The notes beneath the pieces are model-generated. The model was not told where the DNA came from. It saw nothing but the letters and a program-made list of their open reading frames with translations, and did no database searches. A program made the translations under genes and the position numbers. A stretch of DNA of 58,215 bases from Candidatus Niyogiibacteriota bacterium (GTDB taxonomy: Bacteria > Patescibacteriota > Minisyncoccia > HO2-45-28): positions 1 to 58,215 of the forward strand of contig JACOYI010000002.1 of assembly GCA_016181935.1 (NCBI GenBank). Reading direction: 5' to 3'. Below, piece by piece: positions 19,685-28,107 of the stretch; within the stretch, counting starts at the first letter, position 1, and each line of letters begins with the position of its first letter.

Positions 19685-19838
19685 AACTCATTTCAAAACC
19701 GTTAATCGGAACGAGCGCATGCTGCGAGTAGGATTCTCGGAGCGCGACGGCGCGAGAGTAAGCCGATTCTTCAGCAGAAGAATACGACGTGCCTACTCGC
19801 AGCATGCGCGAGAGAAGAAAGGTTTTGAAATGAGTTCT
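19683..19838 (+). repeat. R1 element copy A (~156 bp)
   Basis: Outer 18-bp perfect stem AGAACTCATTTCAAAACC / GGTTTTGAAATGAGTTCT; inner 18-bp stem GCGCATGCTGCGAGTAGG / CCTACTCGCAGCATGCGC; apical hairpin ATTCTTC-agca-GAAGAAT. Confidence 0.96.
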
Positions 19839-20225
19839 GCCATTATACTGGGGTTGGCGCTCCTTACTATACTTTTTCCTTTGGCAACGAATGCGGCAAT
19901 GGGACCGCTCGTCATTTGCGGAAATCCGGGTCAACCCGCTTGCACCCCGTGCCATCTCATTCAAATGGCAAACACCATCACCAATTTCCTTTTCACTTAT
20001 ATTGTCTTACCGCTCATGGCTGTAGGCATCCTTGCTTCCGGCATCACGATTTTGACCGCCGGCGGTTCTGCGGGACAAGTCGAGAAGGGAAAAAAGGCGC
20101 TCTGGAATCTGGGCATCGGCTTCTTGATCGCGGCAACCGCATGGGTCCTGATCAACACGCTCCTCGGCAATTTGGTCGATACGGGTTATAATTTCCTTAC
20201 CCAAAAGTTTCCGGGATGCCCATGA
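19830..20225 (+). CDS. Two-TM VirB2/T4SS-pilin-like protein (1 of 6)
   Basis: Signal peptide MSSAIILGLALLTILFPLATNA, two TM segments, GKKALWNLGIGFLIAATAW; ATG lies in the R1 right arm. Confidence 0.7.
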   Translation: MSSAIILGLALLTILFPLATNAAMGPLVICGNPGQPACTPCHLIQMANTITNFLFTYIVLPLMAVGILASGITILTAGGSAGQVEKGKKALWNLGIGFLIAATAWVLINTLLGNLVDTGYNFLTQKFPGCP

Positions 20226-20596
20226 GCCAACTTATCCACACCCTCAAAAGCCGGCTTTTGCTTAAAACCCTCGCCTTCCCTATAGTGAATCTAGGATTGG
20301 GAGTGCCATTGGCATTGGCTCAAAGCGTAACACTTGATAACCCACTGAAGTTCAACACCTTCTCAGCGATCATCCAAGAGATCGCCAAGATCGTGACCAT
20401 GGTGGGGCTCCCTGTTATCGCTCTTTTTATCGTCTATGCGGGCTTTTTGTATGTGACCGCGCGCGGCAACGAAACCAAAGTGAAAAAAGCGCATGACACG
20501 CTCCTCTGGACCGTTGTCGGCGCCGCCATCATCGTGGGCGCCTATGCCATCGCGACCGCGATCGAGAAGTTCGCCCAAAGTTTAAGCGCTCCTTGA
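20222..20596 (+). CDS. Two-TM VirB2/T4SS-pilin-like protein (2 of 6)
   Basis: Signal peptide ...PLALAQ; VGLPVIALFIVYAGFLYVTARGNETKVKKAHDTLLWTVVGAAIIVGAYAIA. Confidence 0.78.
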   Translation: MSQLIHTLKSRLLLKTLAFPIVNLGLGVPLALAQSVTLDNPLKFNTFSAIIQEIAKIVTMVGLPVIALFIVYAGFLYVTARGNETKVKKAHDTLLWTVVGAAIIVGAYAIATAIEKFAQSLSAP

Positions 20597-20641
20597 GATA
20601 AAAAATTATCAGTTAAATTATTTAATTTATTTAATCGCGGT

Positions 20642-20986
20642 ATGAAAAATATCTACAAAATCCTTGCGGCGGGCGCCTTCGTCGTCCCCGTCCTTGCCGG
20701 CGCACAAGCCGGAACCATTCCAGGGCTTTTAGCAACTTTCACCTCGCTCATCAACGCGGTCATTCCAGTCATCATCGCGCTTGCAGGACTGGTCTTCCTT
20801 TGGGGTGTGTTTAAATTCATAACAGCGGCCGGCGATGAAAAAGCGCGCGATGCAGGCCGCCAATACATCATCTGGGGTCTTGTGGGGTTGGTTATTATGT
20901 TCGCATTCTGGGGACTGGTGCGGATCCTTATCACCACATTCGGATTGCAAACCGGACCGAGCGGCCTAACGCCCCCCACTCTCTAA
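20642..20986 (+). CDS. Two-TM VirB2/T4SS-pilin-like protein (3 of 6)
   Basis: IALAGLVFLWGVFKFITAAGDEKARDAGRQYIIWGLVGLVIMFAFWGLV. Confidence 0.75.
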   Translation: MKNIYKILAAGAFVVPVLAGAQAGTIPGLLATFTSLINAVIPVIIALAGLVFLWGVFKFITAAGDEKARDAGRQYIIWGLVGLVIMFAFWGLVRILITTFGLQTGPSGLTPPTL

Positions 20987-21004
20987 CGGCGACAGTAAAA
21001 ATCC

Positions 21005-21355
21005 ATGAAATTGCGGCGCATTCTTACGGCTTTTGTCGGGTTAGCGGCGCCGCTTTTCGTATTTTCGGCTGATATCTCGACCATCATCGGCAATGTCGAG
21101 GATCTCATCAATCGTGCTGTCGGCGTTCTCATTGCAATCGCCGGCTTAGTATTCCTTTGGGGCGTTTTTAAATTCGTATCCGCGGCCGGAGATGAAAAAG
21201 CGCGGACAACCGGCCGGCAATTTATCATCTGGGGGCTTATCGGGCTTACCGTCATGTTTGCATTCTGGGGACTCGTAAATGTCTTGATTACCTTTCTCAT
21301 CGGCGGGCCGGCCCAGCCGGGCGGCGGACTTACGGTTCCAAAAGTAACTCGATAG
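21005..21355 (+). CDS. Two-TM VirB2/T4SS-pilin-like protein (4 of 6)
   Basis: IAIAGLVFLWGVFKFVSAAGDEKARTTGRQFIIWGLIGLTVMFAFWGLV. Confidence 0.75.
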   Translation: MKLRRILTAFVGLAAPLFVFSADISTIIGNVEDLINRAVGVLIAIAGLVFLWGVFKFVSAAGDEKARTTGRQFIIWGLIGLTVMFAFWGLVNVLITFLIGGPAQPGGGLTVPKVTR

Positions 21356-21358
21356 AAC

Positions 21359-21724
21359 ATGGGAGCAACGCAAAAGAAAAAAGCATACATATTCTTTCTG
21401 GGCGCCGCAAATGCTGTGCCGTTGTTGGTGTCCGCCCAGCTGCCGTCCGAAGTTACGAATTTTTCCACTCGGTTAAACGCAGTTTTTACCGGTATCATCG
21501 GGATCATCATCGCCCTTGCGGGACTTGTGTTCCTTTGGGGCGTTTTTAAATTCGTATCCGCGGCCGGAGATGAAAAAGCGCGCGAAATCGGCCGGCAATT
21601 CATTATCTGGGGGCTTATCGGACTTACCGTTATGTTCGTATTTTGGGCGCTCGTGAGTATTTTGGTCGAATTTATCGGGGGCCAAGGAACCATTCCCGAC
21701 CTGCCGACCCCCCCAAGAAACTAA
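21359..21724 (+). CDS. Two-TM VirB2/T4SS-pilin-like protein (5 of 6)
   Basis: IALAGLVFLWGVFKFVSAAGDEKAREIGRQFIIWGLIGLTVMFVFWALV. Confidence 0.75.
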   Translation: MGATQKKKAYIFFLGAANAVPLLVSAQLPSEVTNFSTRLNAVFTGIIGIIIALAGLVFLWGVFKFVSAAGDEKAREIGRQFIIWGLIGLTVMFVFWALVSILVEFIGGQGTIPDLPTPPRN

Positions 21725-21726
21725 CC

Positions 21727-21981
21727 ATGACATTTGAAGCGCTCATCACAAAAATCACGACCGGAATCATCGACCCCTTGGTAGGACTTATGGTCGCGGT
21801 GGCGGGGCTGGTTTTTCTCTGGGGGGTCGTGGAATTCATCGCCAAAGCGGACAATGAAACCGCGCGGGCAAAAGGAAAACAGCATATCATCTGGGGATTG
21901 GTAGGGCTTACCATCATGTTTACGGTCTGGGGGCTTGTTCGGATTCTCTGCGATTTTCTTGACGTTTCCTGCAATAGCTAA
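21727..21981 (+). CDS. Two-TM VirB2/T4SS-pilin-like protein (6 of 6, no obvious signal peptide)
   Basis: VAVAGLVFLWGVVEFIAKADNETARAKGKQHIIWGLVGLTIMFTVWGLV. Confidence 0.72.
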   Translation: MTFEALITKITTGIIDPLVGLMVAVAGLVFLWGVVEFIAKADNETARAKGKQHIIWGLVGLTIMFTVWGLVRILCDFLDVSCNS

Positions 21982-21998
21982 GTTAAATCAGTATTCGA

Positions 21999-22460
21999 TC
22001 AGAATAATTTCGTTTCTTGCCGATCGAGTTCGCGGTTGACCAAACGGTCAGCCGCGCGGTTTTTTTCTCGGGGAATGGATTCAAAATCCACACTCCCGAA
22101 ATCCATTTTTAGATTCCACACTTTCATAAAAAGTTGGGCGAGGCGCTCCTCCTCCACTTTATATCGCCCCATGAGCTGGCGCGCGATCAGTTCCGAATCC
22201 ACGCGGAAATGCACGGCCATTTCTTTGGTCTTTCCTTTTCCGAAAAGCTGTTTTGCCTTCTTGAGCGCCAAAATCACGGCTTCATATTCGGCCTCGTTGT
22301 TGGTCCGCTCTCCCAAATAGTGCGAGTATTCCTTGAGCATTTTTCCGGACGCATCCTGGATCACCGCGCCAACCGCCGCCGGACCGGGATTTCCGCGGGC
22401 TCCGCCATCCGTATAAATAATGAGTGTATGAGGCTCGGCCTCGTACAATTTAAATTTCAT
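21999..22460 (-). CDS. RNase H-like protein
   Basis: IIYTDGGARGNPGPAAVGAVI, ERTNNEAEYEAVILALK, RVDSELIARQLMGRYKV. Confidence 0.9.
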   Translation of the reverse strand: MKFKLYEAEPHTLIIYTDGGARGNPGPAAVGAVIQDASGKMLKEYSHYLGERTNNEAEYEAVILALKKAKQLFGKGKTKEMAVHFRVDSELIARQLMGRYKVEEERLAQLFMKVWNLKMDFGSVDFESIPREKNRAADRLVNRELDRQETKLF

Positions 22461-24160
22461 ATCTTTTTGAAATCCACGATGCGCAATCGTAATTCATCAT
22501 ACCCGCGAAATGTGGAATATTCGAGGGTCGCGGCAAGGTCGATGCGATCCCCCATCTTCACCGGGTCCCCGTGATCCGACGTAAAAAACCCGACCGCGCG
22601 CACCGTGTTGCCGCCCGAATTCCTGAATGAAAATTCGAGATGGATCCCGCCATTGCCGAATGTTTTGGCTCCCGCGACCGAAAGCGCGCGGAACCAAAAG
22701 ACCGGCTTCGGGTTTTCCATACCGCATGGTTCGAACCGCGAAACCATCGCGAGCGTGCGCGAATTCACGTCATCGAGTAGCATTTCTTTCTCGAGCGCGA
22801 GTTCCGTGTGCGCATTCTCTCCTTTCGGCATGCGTTCGTAAGCCGCGCGCATGCGCGCATCCAATTCCCCCACATGTTCATCCCGCACGGAAAAACCGCC
22901 CGCAATGGGATGGCCCCCGAAATCAATGAACAGATCTTCGCCGGCTTCCCGCATCCAATCTACGGTGCTGACCGTGCCGTCGGACCGAATGGACCCGCGC
23001 ACCACCTCGCTTCCTTTGCGTCCCCACAGCACCACCGGACAGGCGAACGTTTCGAGGAACCGGTTCGCGGCAATGGATAGAACGCCCGGTTGCCAGCGCT
23101 CATCGCCTAAAATAATGAGCGGCGGAACGTTCGGGCCGAATTTTTGCTTGGCGGATTCAAGGACCTCGCCGACCAATGCTTTCCGCTCCGCGATCAGATT
23201 CTCGAGCCTACAGGCAAAGGTTTCCGCTTCAAGCGCCATCCGAGCCGCAAGAAGCGAACCCGCGATCGTTGCGTGCTCCATCCGGCCGGCGACATTGATG
23301 CGCGGGGCGACGGTAAACCCGATGTCGGTCGCCGAAACATGCGCGAGGTCGAGCGATGCGGCACGCGCGAGTGCGGCAAGTCCGGCCCGGCGCCCTCTTT
23401 TCATCACTTCAAGCCCCCAGTAAACGAGCGCGTGGTTCTCGCCCGTGAGCGGTACCATATCGGCGACCGACGCGATCGCGACGAGGTCCAAGAGCCACTT
23501 TTCCCATCCGGGGACAAGTCCGAACGAATTTTTCTTGAGAATGGCCTGCACGGTTTTGAATGCGAGTCCGGTCCCGCACAATCCCGTGAATGGATAGGTC
23601 TCATCCTCTTGACGAGGATCAAGGATAGCGTAGGCGGGCGGCCATTTCGGCGGCACCAAATGATGATCAATGACGATGACGTTGATGCCGCGCCCCTCTG
23701 CATCCGCGATCTCGTCAAAACTCGTGACCCCCGTATCCACGGTGATGATGAGGTTCGCGTTTTTTTCAAAGAGCGCGTCCAGCGCCTTTCGGGTGAGCCC
23801 GTATCCCTCCTTGAAACGGTCGGGGTTGTAGACCTCGAAATGCGCATATCCCGCGGCGCGGAAAAAATCGGCGAATACGGCGGCCCCGCAAACGCCATCC
23901 GCGTCATAATCGCCGAACACGATGATTTTTTCTTTCTTCTCGATCGCGCATAAAATCCGGTCTACGGCGCGCTCCATTCCTTTCATCCGGAATGGATCGT
24001 GCGTATCGCGCAAATAATCCGGATTCAAAAACCGCTCTGCGTCTTCTTTTTTGGAAATTCCGCGATTCCATAAGAGTTGACGCGTGCAGTCGTCATACGA
24101 TCCGAATTCCCGCGCGATATCGTCCGGATACCGCTCTTTCAACATCCAGGTCTTTTTCAT
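22457..24160 (-). CDS. recJ: Single-stranded-DNA-specific exonuclease RecJ
   Basis: VFGDYDADGVCGAAVF, VIDHHLVPP, GLCGTGLAFK, DFGGHPIAGGFSV. Confidence 0.95.
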   Translation of the reverse strand: MKKTWMLKERYPDDIAREFGSYDDCTRQLLWNRGISKKEDAERFLNPDYLRDTHDPFRMKGMERAVDRILCAIEKKEKIIVFGDYDADGVCGAAVFADFFRAAGYAHFEVYNPDRFKEGYGLTRKALDALFEKNANLIITVDTGVTSFDEIADAEGRGINVIVIDHHLVPPKWPPAYAILDPRQEDETYPFTGLCGTGLAFKTVQAILKKNSFGLVPGWEKWLLDLVAIASVADMVPLTGENHALVYWGLEVMKRGRRAGLAALARAASLDLAHVSATDIGFTVAPRINVAGRMEHATIAGSLLAARMALEAETFACRLENLIAERKALVGEVLESAKQKFGPNVPPLIILGDERWQPGVLSIAANRFLETFACPVVLWGRKGSEVVRGSIRSDGTVSTVDWMREAGEDLFIDFGGHPIAGGFSVRDEHVGELDARMRAAYERMPKGENAHTELALEKEMLLDDVNSRTLAMVSRFEPCGMENPKPVFWFRALSVAGAKTFGNGGIHLEFSFRNSGGNTVRAVGFFTSDHGDPVKMGDRIDLAATLEYSTFRGYDELRLRIVDFKKI

Positions 24161-24286
24161 AATAAATACGCATTGGGCTGGCCATCGGAATTCTCAATTT
24201 CCAATTTCCAATTTTTAAATAAATCGTAATTTTTAATTCTTAAAAATTTAAGCATTAGAAATTATTTAGAAATTAAAAAATAAAAA

Positions 24287-25423
24287 TTAACTTTTTGGAT
24301 TTCTGCGGGCGAGCGCTTCGATCCCCGGCAAGGTCTCCGAGACCAAAAAAGCAAGCATGGCGCCGCCGCCCGTGGAAACAAAGGAAAAGCGATCGAGATA
24401 CCCCCATTCGCGAAGAAAACTCACCGTTTCCCCGCCGCCCACGACGACTTGGGCGCCCGAATTTGCGAACGCCTCGGCCAATGCCTTTGTTCCGTCCACA
24501 AATCCCTTTTCGCAATATCCCACGGGACCGTTCCAGAGAATGAATTTACTGCCTTTGGCGTACTGCGCGATCAGCGCCGTGGTTTCAGGACCCAGATCAT
24601 AGATCATATCCCCTGCTTGGATCGCCGCGGATTCCACGACCAGTCGTTTCCCGCCTCTCTCCACCGCGACATCCAACGGCGTTATGATCGTCGGGGCATT
24701 CGCGAATTTCTCCATAACCGCGAGCTCTTCCGTTGGGGTTGTGATCGCGTCGAAACCGCGGCTTTTGAGAAGCGCCCCCGCGGCGGCGCCCCCGATCACG
24801 ATGGTGTCGGCTTTTTTCAGAAATTTTTCGACCAGCGGAACTTTGGTCGAAATTTTCTTACCGCCCAGAACAAAAAGAAAAGGGCGCGGCGGATTGAGCG
24901 CGCGCGATAAATTCTCGACCTCGGTTTGAAACAGCGGTCCCGCATACGCGGAAATATATTGCGGCACGCCGACGATCGAGGCGTGCTTCCGATGCGATGC
25001 GCTAAAGGCCTCATTCACGTAAAAATCGCCGAAGGATGCGAGGCGGCGCGCGAATTCCGAAGTGTTCGCCGTCTCTCCGTCGTCGAGGCGCAAATTTTCG
25101 AGCATCAGCACCTCCCCTGCGGATAAAGCGCGCACCGCTTCTTTGGCTTCGCTGCCCGCAACATCCGCAATGAAACGGAAATTTTTGATATGCGCCGTAC
25201 AGTGGTCCGCAATGGGTTTTAAGCTCGGCCGTTCGCCATCGGTATCCAGATGCGCCATGAGAACCACCGCGGCGCCCTGCGCCTGCAGTCCCTCGATCGA
25301 GGGCAGGGTACGGAGGATCCGGAAATCGTCCACGATCCTGACGCCGTCCATCGGAACATTGAAATCAACGCGCACGAGCGCGCGCTGATTTTGGATATCG
25401 GATGGGATCAAAGGAAGTTTCAT
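24287..25423 (-). CDS. pgk: Phosphoglycerate kinase (divergent motifs)
   Basis: RALVRVDFNVPMDG, VLMLENLRLDDGE, FYVNEAFSASHRKHASIVG, FILWNGPVGYCEKG, VVGGGETV. Confidence 0.93.
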   Translation of the reverse strand: MKLPLIPSDIQNQRALVRVDFNVPMDGVRIVDDFRILRTLPSIEGLQAQGAAVVLMAHLDTDGERPSLKPIADHCTAHIKNFRFIADVAGSEAKEAVRALSAGEVLMLENLRLDDGETANTSEFARRLASFGDFYVNEAFSASHRKHASIVGVPQYISAYAGPLFQTEVENLSRALNPPRPFLFVLGGKKISTKVPLVEKFLKKADTIVIGGAAAGALLKSRGFDAITTPTEELAVMEKFANAPTIITPLDVAVERGGKRLVVESAAIQAGDMIYDLGPETTALIAQYAKGSKFILWNGPVGYCEKGFVDGTKALAEAFANSGAQVVVGGGETVSFLREWGYLDRFSFVSTGGGAMLAFLVSETLPGIEALARRNPKS

Positions 25424-25436
25424 AAATTTCGAATCT

Positions 25437-25574
25437 CAAAATCCATTTTAGAATACGCTTGAATTTCCAGCGAAATTCAAGCTCCGTCCTCGGCGCTTTG
25501 TTTTTTGATTCCGCAAAAAGTATAACCAAAAAACACCGCGCAAAGCGCCTGCGGGGCTTCTAAAATGGATTTTG
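25437..25574 (+). repeat. R2 element copy 2 (138 bp)
   Basis: 17-bp perfect terminal arms CAAAATCCATTTTAGAA / TTCTAAAATGGATTTTG; hairpin GCTTGAATTT-ccagcg-AAATTCAAGC; long hairpin GGCGCTTTG...CAAAGCGCC. Confidence 0.95.
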
Positions 25575-25583
25575 ATTTTCTCA

Positions 25584-26318
25584 TTATATATTTTTCACGA
25601 TCGCAGAAAATTCATCCGCATCCAGCGACGCGCCGCCGACCAGAAGCCCTCCAACGCCCGCGACATTCAAAAAATCAGGGGCGTTCACCGCATTCACCGA
25701 GCCGCCGTAGAGGATCGGAATGCGAAGCGCCAAGGATTTTCCGAAAAGCTCGAGAAGGGTCCGCCGGATGTAGGTCGCCATTTCGAAAAGGTCCCGCGGC
25801 TCCACCGTTTTCCCTGTTCCGATCGCCCACACGGGTTCATAGGCGACCACCAGACGGAATGCGTGTTTCTTAGGAACGTTCAGAAGGTCCGCAAGCACTT
25901 GTTTGCGAACGATATGCTGGAAATTTTCGTCTGACCTATCGCGCTCTCCCACGCAGAGCACCGAGTAGAGATCGGAGGAGAGTGCGGCTTTTATTTTCCG
26001 ATTGATCATCGCGTCGGTCTCCCCCAATGCCCGCCGCTCCGAATGACCGATGATCGCGAACTCTGCGCCGAGTGCCGAGATCATCTCGGCGGATATCTCA
26101 CCGGTATACGCACCAGATCTTTCCCAAAATAGGTTCTGCGCGCCGAGCGCGATACGGCGGTTTTTGGGAAGCGCCACCAAAAACGGAACGGGCGGCGCCA
26201 CAACGATCTGGGCATTTTTCGCGCCCGCCGTGCCGAGAACGATGCCGGCAAATAATTTCCGGGCCGCGGCCACGGTCATCGGATTCATTTTCCAATTGGC
26301 GATAAAAAGGCGGCGCAT
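25584..26318 (-). CDS. tpiA: Triosephosphate isomerase
   Basis: FIANWKMNP, AIIGHSERR, VAYEPVWAIGTGK, ILYGGSVNAVN. Confidence 0.97.
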   Translation of the reverse strand: MRRLFIANWKMNPMTVAAARKLFAGIVLGTAGAKNAQIVVAPPVPFLVALPKNRRIALGAQNLFWERSGAYTGEISAEMISALGAEFAIIGHSERRALGETDAMINRKIKAALSSDLYSVLCVGERDRSDENFQHIVRKQVLADLLNVPKKHAFRLVVAYEPVWAIGTGKTVEPRDLFEMATYIRRTLLELFGKSLALRIPILYGGSVNAVNAPDFLNVAGVGGLLVGGASLDADEFSAIVKNI

Positions 26319-26319
26319 G

Positions 26320-26907
26320 CTAGAAAAAGAATTTAATCGCTACAAATCCCAGCGCGATCAGAATAAAAAATGCGACAGTCAGGTCATTGAAATGCTGCTT
26401 GATGAATTCTTCCGCGCGAGAGCCAAATATAAACATCAGAAGCGCGACACCAAAAAAACGAATCCCCCGCCCGACCAGCGACGCCACGATCAGCGTCCAG
26501 AGCGAAATTTCAAAAAGACCGCCGCCAATCGTAAATACCTTATACGGAATCGGCGTAAGCGCCGCCGCAACGATTGCCAGAAATGCATTTTCCTGATACC
26601 TCGCGCCCACTGCCACCATCGCATCCGTCAAATGATAGGTTTCAATAATTGCTTTACCGATAAATTCATAAAACCCGAGCCCGATAAAATACCCCGCAAC
26701 GCCTCCCGCAGCGGATGTGGCTGTCGTAAGGAGCGCGTACCGCCACCAATACGCAGGACGCAAAAGCGTCATGATCATCAAAACGGGATCCGGCGGAATA
26801 GGAAAAAATGAGCTCTCCGCAAATGAGATCGCCGCGAGCGCCCACGCGGCGCATTTGGTATGCGCCCAGCGGATCGTCCATGTGTAAAGCCGCGACACCA
26901 TGATCAT
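26320..26907 (-). CDS. VTT/DedA-like membrane protein
   Basis: FAESSFFPIPPDPVLMIMTLLRP, AAALTPIPYKVFTIGGGLFEISL. Confidence 0.85.
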   Translation of the reverse strand: MIMVSRLYTWTIRWAHTKCAAWALAAISFAESSFFPIPPDPVLMIMTLLRPAYWWRYALLTTATSAAGGVAGYFIGLGFYEFIGKAIIETYHLTDAMVAVGARYQENAFLAIVAAALTPIPYKVFTIGGGLFEISLWTLIVASLVGRGIRFFGVALLMFIFGSRAEEFIKQHFNDLTVAFFILIALGFVAIKFFF

Positions 26908-27941
26908 TTCGCGGCGCGCAAAGCGCCGGCCGCTTCTTCCGGAGGGATCGCGACGACCTCGATGCCGGTCCCCAACTCCAATCCCGCCCACGTGGACGTA
27001 TGCGGAAGAACTTCAATGTGCCAATGGTAATAATCGGGACCGGTCGCTTTGGCGGGCGCCGTATGAATGAAAAAATTATAATCCGGATCGTCCATGGTTT
27101 TTTTGATCTTGCGGAGGATCACGCTCAAAGCGTCTGAGAGCGCAAGACGGTCGGATGCATCTGCATTTTCAAAACGGGATTCGTGTTTCTTGGGGTAAAT
27201 GCGCATCTCATAGGAAACACGCGGCGCAAACGGCGAGAGGACAAGAAACCGGTCGTTTTCATAGACCACGCGCTCCTTTTTTTCGCGCTCCCAATCCAAC
27301 ATCGAGCAATGCACGCACCGGCCGTGCGCCGCGTAATAGGTTCGCGAACCTTCGAGCGATCTCGACACGTCCGGCGGAATGATGGGAAGCGCAATGAGCT
27401 GGGAATGCGGATGATAGACCGTGGCGCCGGCGGCCGGCCCTTGGTTATGAAATATCAGAATGTATTCGATGCAGGGCTCGCGCTGAAGGGCGCGGTAGCG
27501 CTCCTGATAGGCATAGAGCACGGTTTCCGCTTCTTCGGGCGTCATCTCCGAAACACGGCGGTCATGATCGCGCGTAATGATGATCTCATGGAAACCGACG
27601 CCCGACATCCGTTGATAGGAACCATCGCCTTCTATTTGCGGACAGTCGCGATGCGGACGCAACGCCGGAAATTTATTCGGAGCGATCCAGACCCACCAAT
27701 CCTTTGCATCCGGCTCGCCGCTTCCCGTGCGCTTCGGATGCGGAAGCCACAGCAATGGAACGCCGTTGCCGGAGGCCTGTGGGTCATCGAATGGACATTC
27801 CTTCACCGCGCTCGACAATCGATCGCGATGAGCGACTTTGGCGCGAGGGCGTTTTTGGCGCCCCGACGCCACCAAGATCCAATCCCCCGACACGGGATCG
27901 CGGCGGAATTCAGACCCCGGAACCGGACCTTTTTTTGTCAT
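26904..27941 (-). CDS. galT: Galactose-1-phosphate uridylyltransferase
   Basis: FRRDPVSGDWILVASGRQKRP, VYHPHSQLIALP, YYHWHIEVLP. Confidence 0.93.
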   Translation of the reverse strand: MTKKGPVPGSEFRRDPVSGDWILVASGRQKRPRAKVAHRDRLSSAVKECPFDDPQASGNGVPLLWLPHPKRTGSGEPDAKDWWVWIAPNKFPALRPHRDCPQIEGDGSYQRMSGVGFHEIIITRDHDRRVSEMTPEEAETVLYAYQERYRALQREPCIEYILIFHNQGPAAGATVYHPHSQLIALPIIPPDVSRSLEGSRTYYAAHGRCVHCSMLDWEREKKERVVYENDRFLVLSPFAPRVSYEMRIYPKKHESRFENADASDRLALSDALSVILRKIKKTMDDPDYNFFIHTAPAKATGPDYYHWHIEVLPHTSTWAGLELGTGIEVVAIPPEEAAGALRAAK

Positions 27942-27948
27942 AAAAGTT

Positions 27949-28106
27949 TAGAACTCATTTCAAAACCGTTGATCGAAACGAGCGCATGCTGCGAGTAGGA
28001 TTCTCGGAGCGCGACGGCGCGAGAGTAAGCCGATTTTTCAGCAGAAAAATACGGCGTGCCTACTCGCAGTATGCGCGAGAGAAGAGAAATTTTGAAATGA
28101 GTTCTA
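27949..28106 (-). repeat. R1 element copy B (~158 bp)
   Basis: Near-identical to copy A; arms TAGAACTCATTTCAAAA / TTTTGAAATGAGTTCTA; apical hairpin ATTTTTC-agca-GAAAAAT (paired change relative to copy A). Orientation relative to flanking genes is opposite to copy A. Confidence 0.96.
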
Positions 28107-28107
28107 G

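Noticed and set aside
24190-24290. AT-rich stretch (AATTTCCAATTTCCAATTTTTAAAT...) between recJ and pgk
   Set aside because: Looks like simple AT-rich intergenic sequence with weak self-complementarity; a repeat family could not be supported from one copy.
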